Source: Devosia geojensis (lineage in GTDB: Bacteria > Pseudomonadota > Alphaproteobacteria > Rhizobiales > Devosiaceae). Taken from it: a DNA stretch of 49,792 nucleotides. Where the stretch lies: positions 1-49,792 of the forward strand of contig NZ_JZEX01000106.1 of assembly GCF_000969415.1 (NCBI RefSeq). Reading direction: 5' to 3'. The position numbers were made by a program, and so were the translations under genes. This document shows, one piece after another, positions 49,782-49,792 of the stretch (its first letter is position 1; each line of letters begins with the position of its first letter). Below the pieces are notes generated by a model. The model was given only the letters and a program-made list of their open reading frames with translations. It was not told the DNA's origin and did not search any database.

Positions 49782-49792
49782 GTCGGTGAGCC

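Overview
The window looks like a chromosomal segment of a high-GC alphaproteobacterium of the order Hyphomicrobiales (Rhizobiales), plausibly Devosiaceae. This placement is inferred from conserved gene order (hemC-hemD-Mic60 homologue-HemY; dapF-mtaB-ftsY-yciB; ffh-rpsP-rimM-trmD), a K+-insensitive H+-pyrophosphatase, an HWE-type histidine kinase, and several families of GC-rich palindromic intergenic repeats. It was not tested against a database.

Region 1 (1-13.6 kb) is host backbone: a 668-bp gene-free leader, hppA, a reductase-like protein, ppa with a chloramphenicol-phosphotransferase-like kinase, a TerB-like protein, phhB, a GGDEF-EAL protein, a FeeM-like acyltransferase, an 833-bp IS5-type insertion sequence, and an orphan HWE kinase. 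The two forward genes before the IS both end on a TAG supplied by the same repeat (CCTAGAGC...GCTCTAGG). The IS has jumped into the CTAG of one of these repeats and duplicated it.

Region 2 (13.738-31.366 kb) is a 17.6-kb integrated element. It splits a tRNA-Thr(CGT) gene exactly at the anticodon loop: the 3' half lies at 13.70-13.75 kb and the 5' half at 31.36-31.40 kb, with a 9-bp shared core (ATTACGAAT). An intact tRNA-Thr(CGT) with a different acceptor stem lies just inside the right end, so the element seems to carry a replacement for the gene it breaks. From left to right it holds a seven-gene leftward operon with every junction overlapping (half-size HsdS, HsdM, GIY-YIG/DUF4357 protein, HsdS, DUF6119 protein, HsdR, YgjP-like metallopeptidase), a tyrosine integrase with a coupled small gene, an HTH/excisionase-like gene and a PrimPol-VapE replication protein, an XRE repressor with operator-like repeats, a small membrane protein, and a Panacea-domain antitoxin overlapping an unrecognised gene that is a candidate toxin. 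Base composition is visibly lower in GC than in the flanks.

Region 3 (31.4-49.8 kb) is backbone again: haem synthesis with the Mic60 homologue, tsaD-gpsA-YciI-EVE, a DUF1761 protein, yciB, both SRP-pathway GTPases (ftsY and ffh), mtaB, dapF, a coupled cupin-like/acyltransferase pair, and the ribosome/tRNA maturation cluster rpsP-rimM-trmD. Palindromic repeats separate many units, and both window ends fall in copies of the same C/G-rich repeat.

The strongest candidates for something undescribed are the extended type I restriction operon, the tRNA-splitting and tRNA-replacing integration, and the Panacea-linked partner protein.
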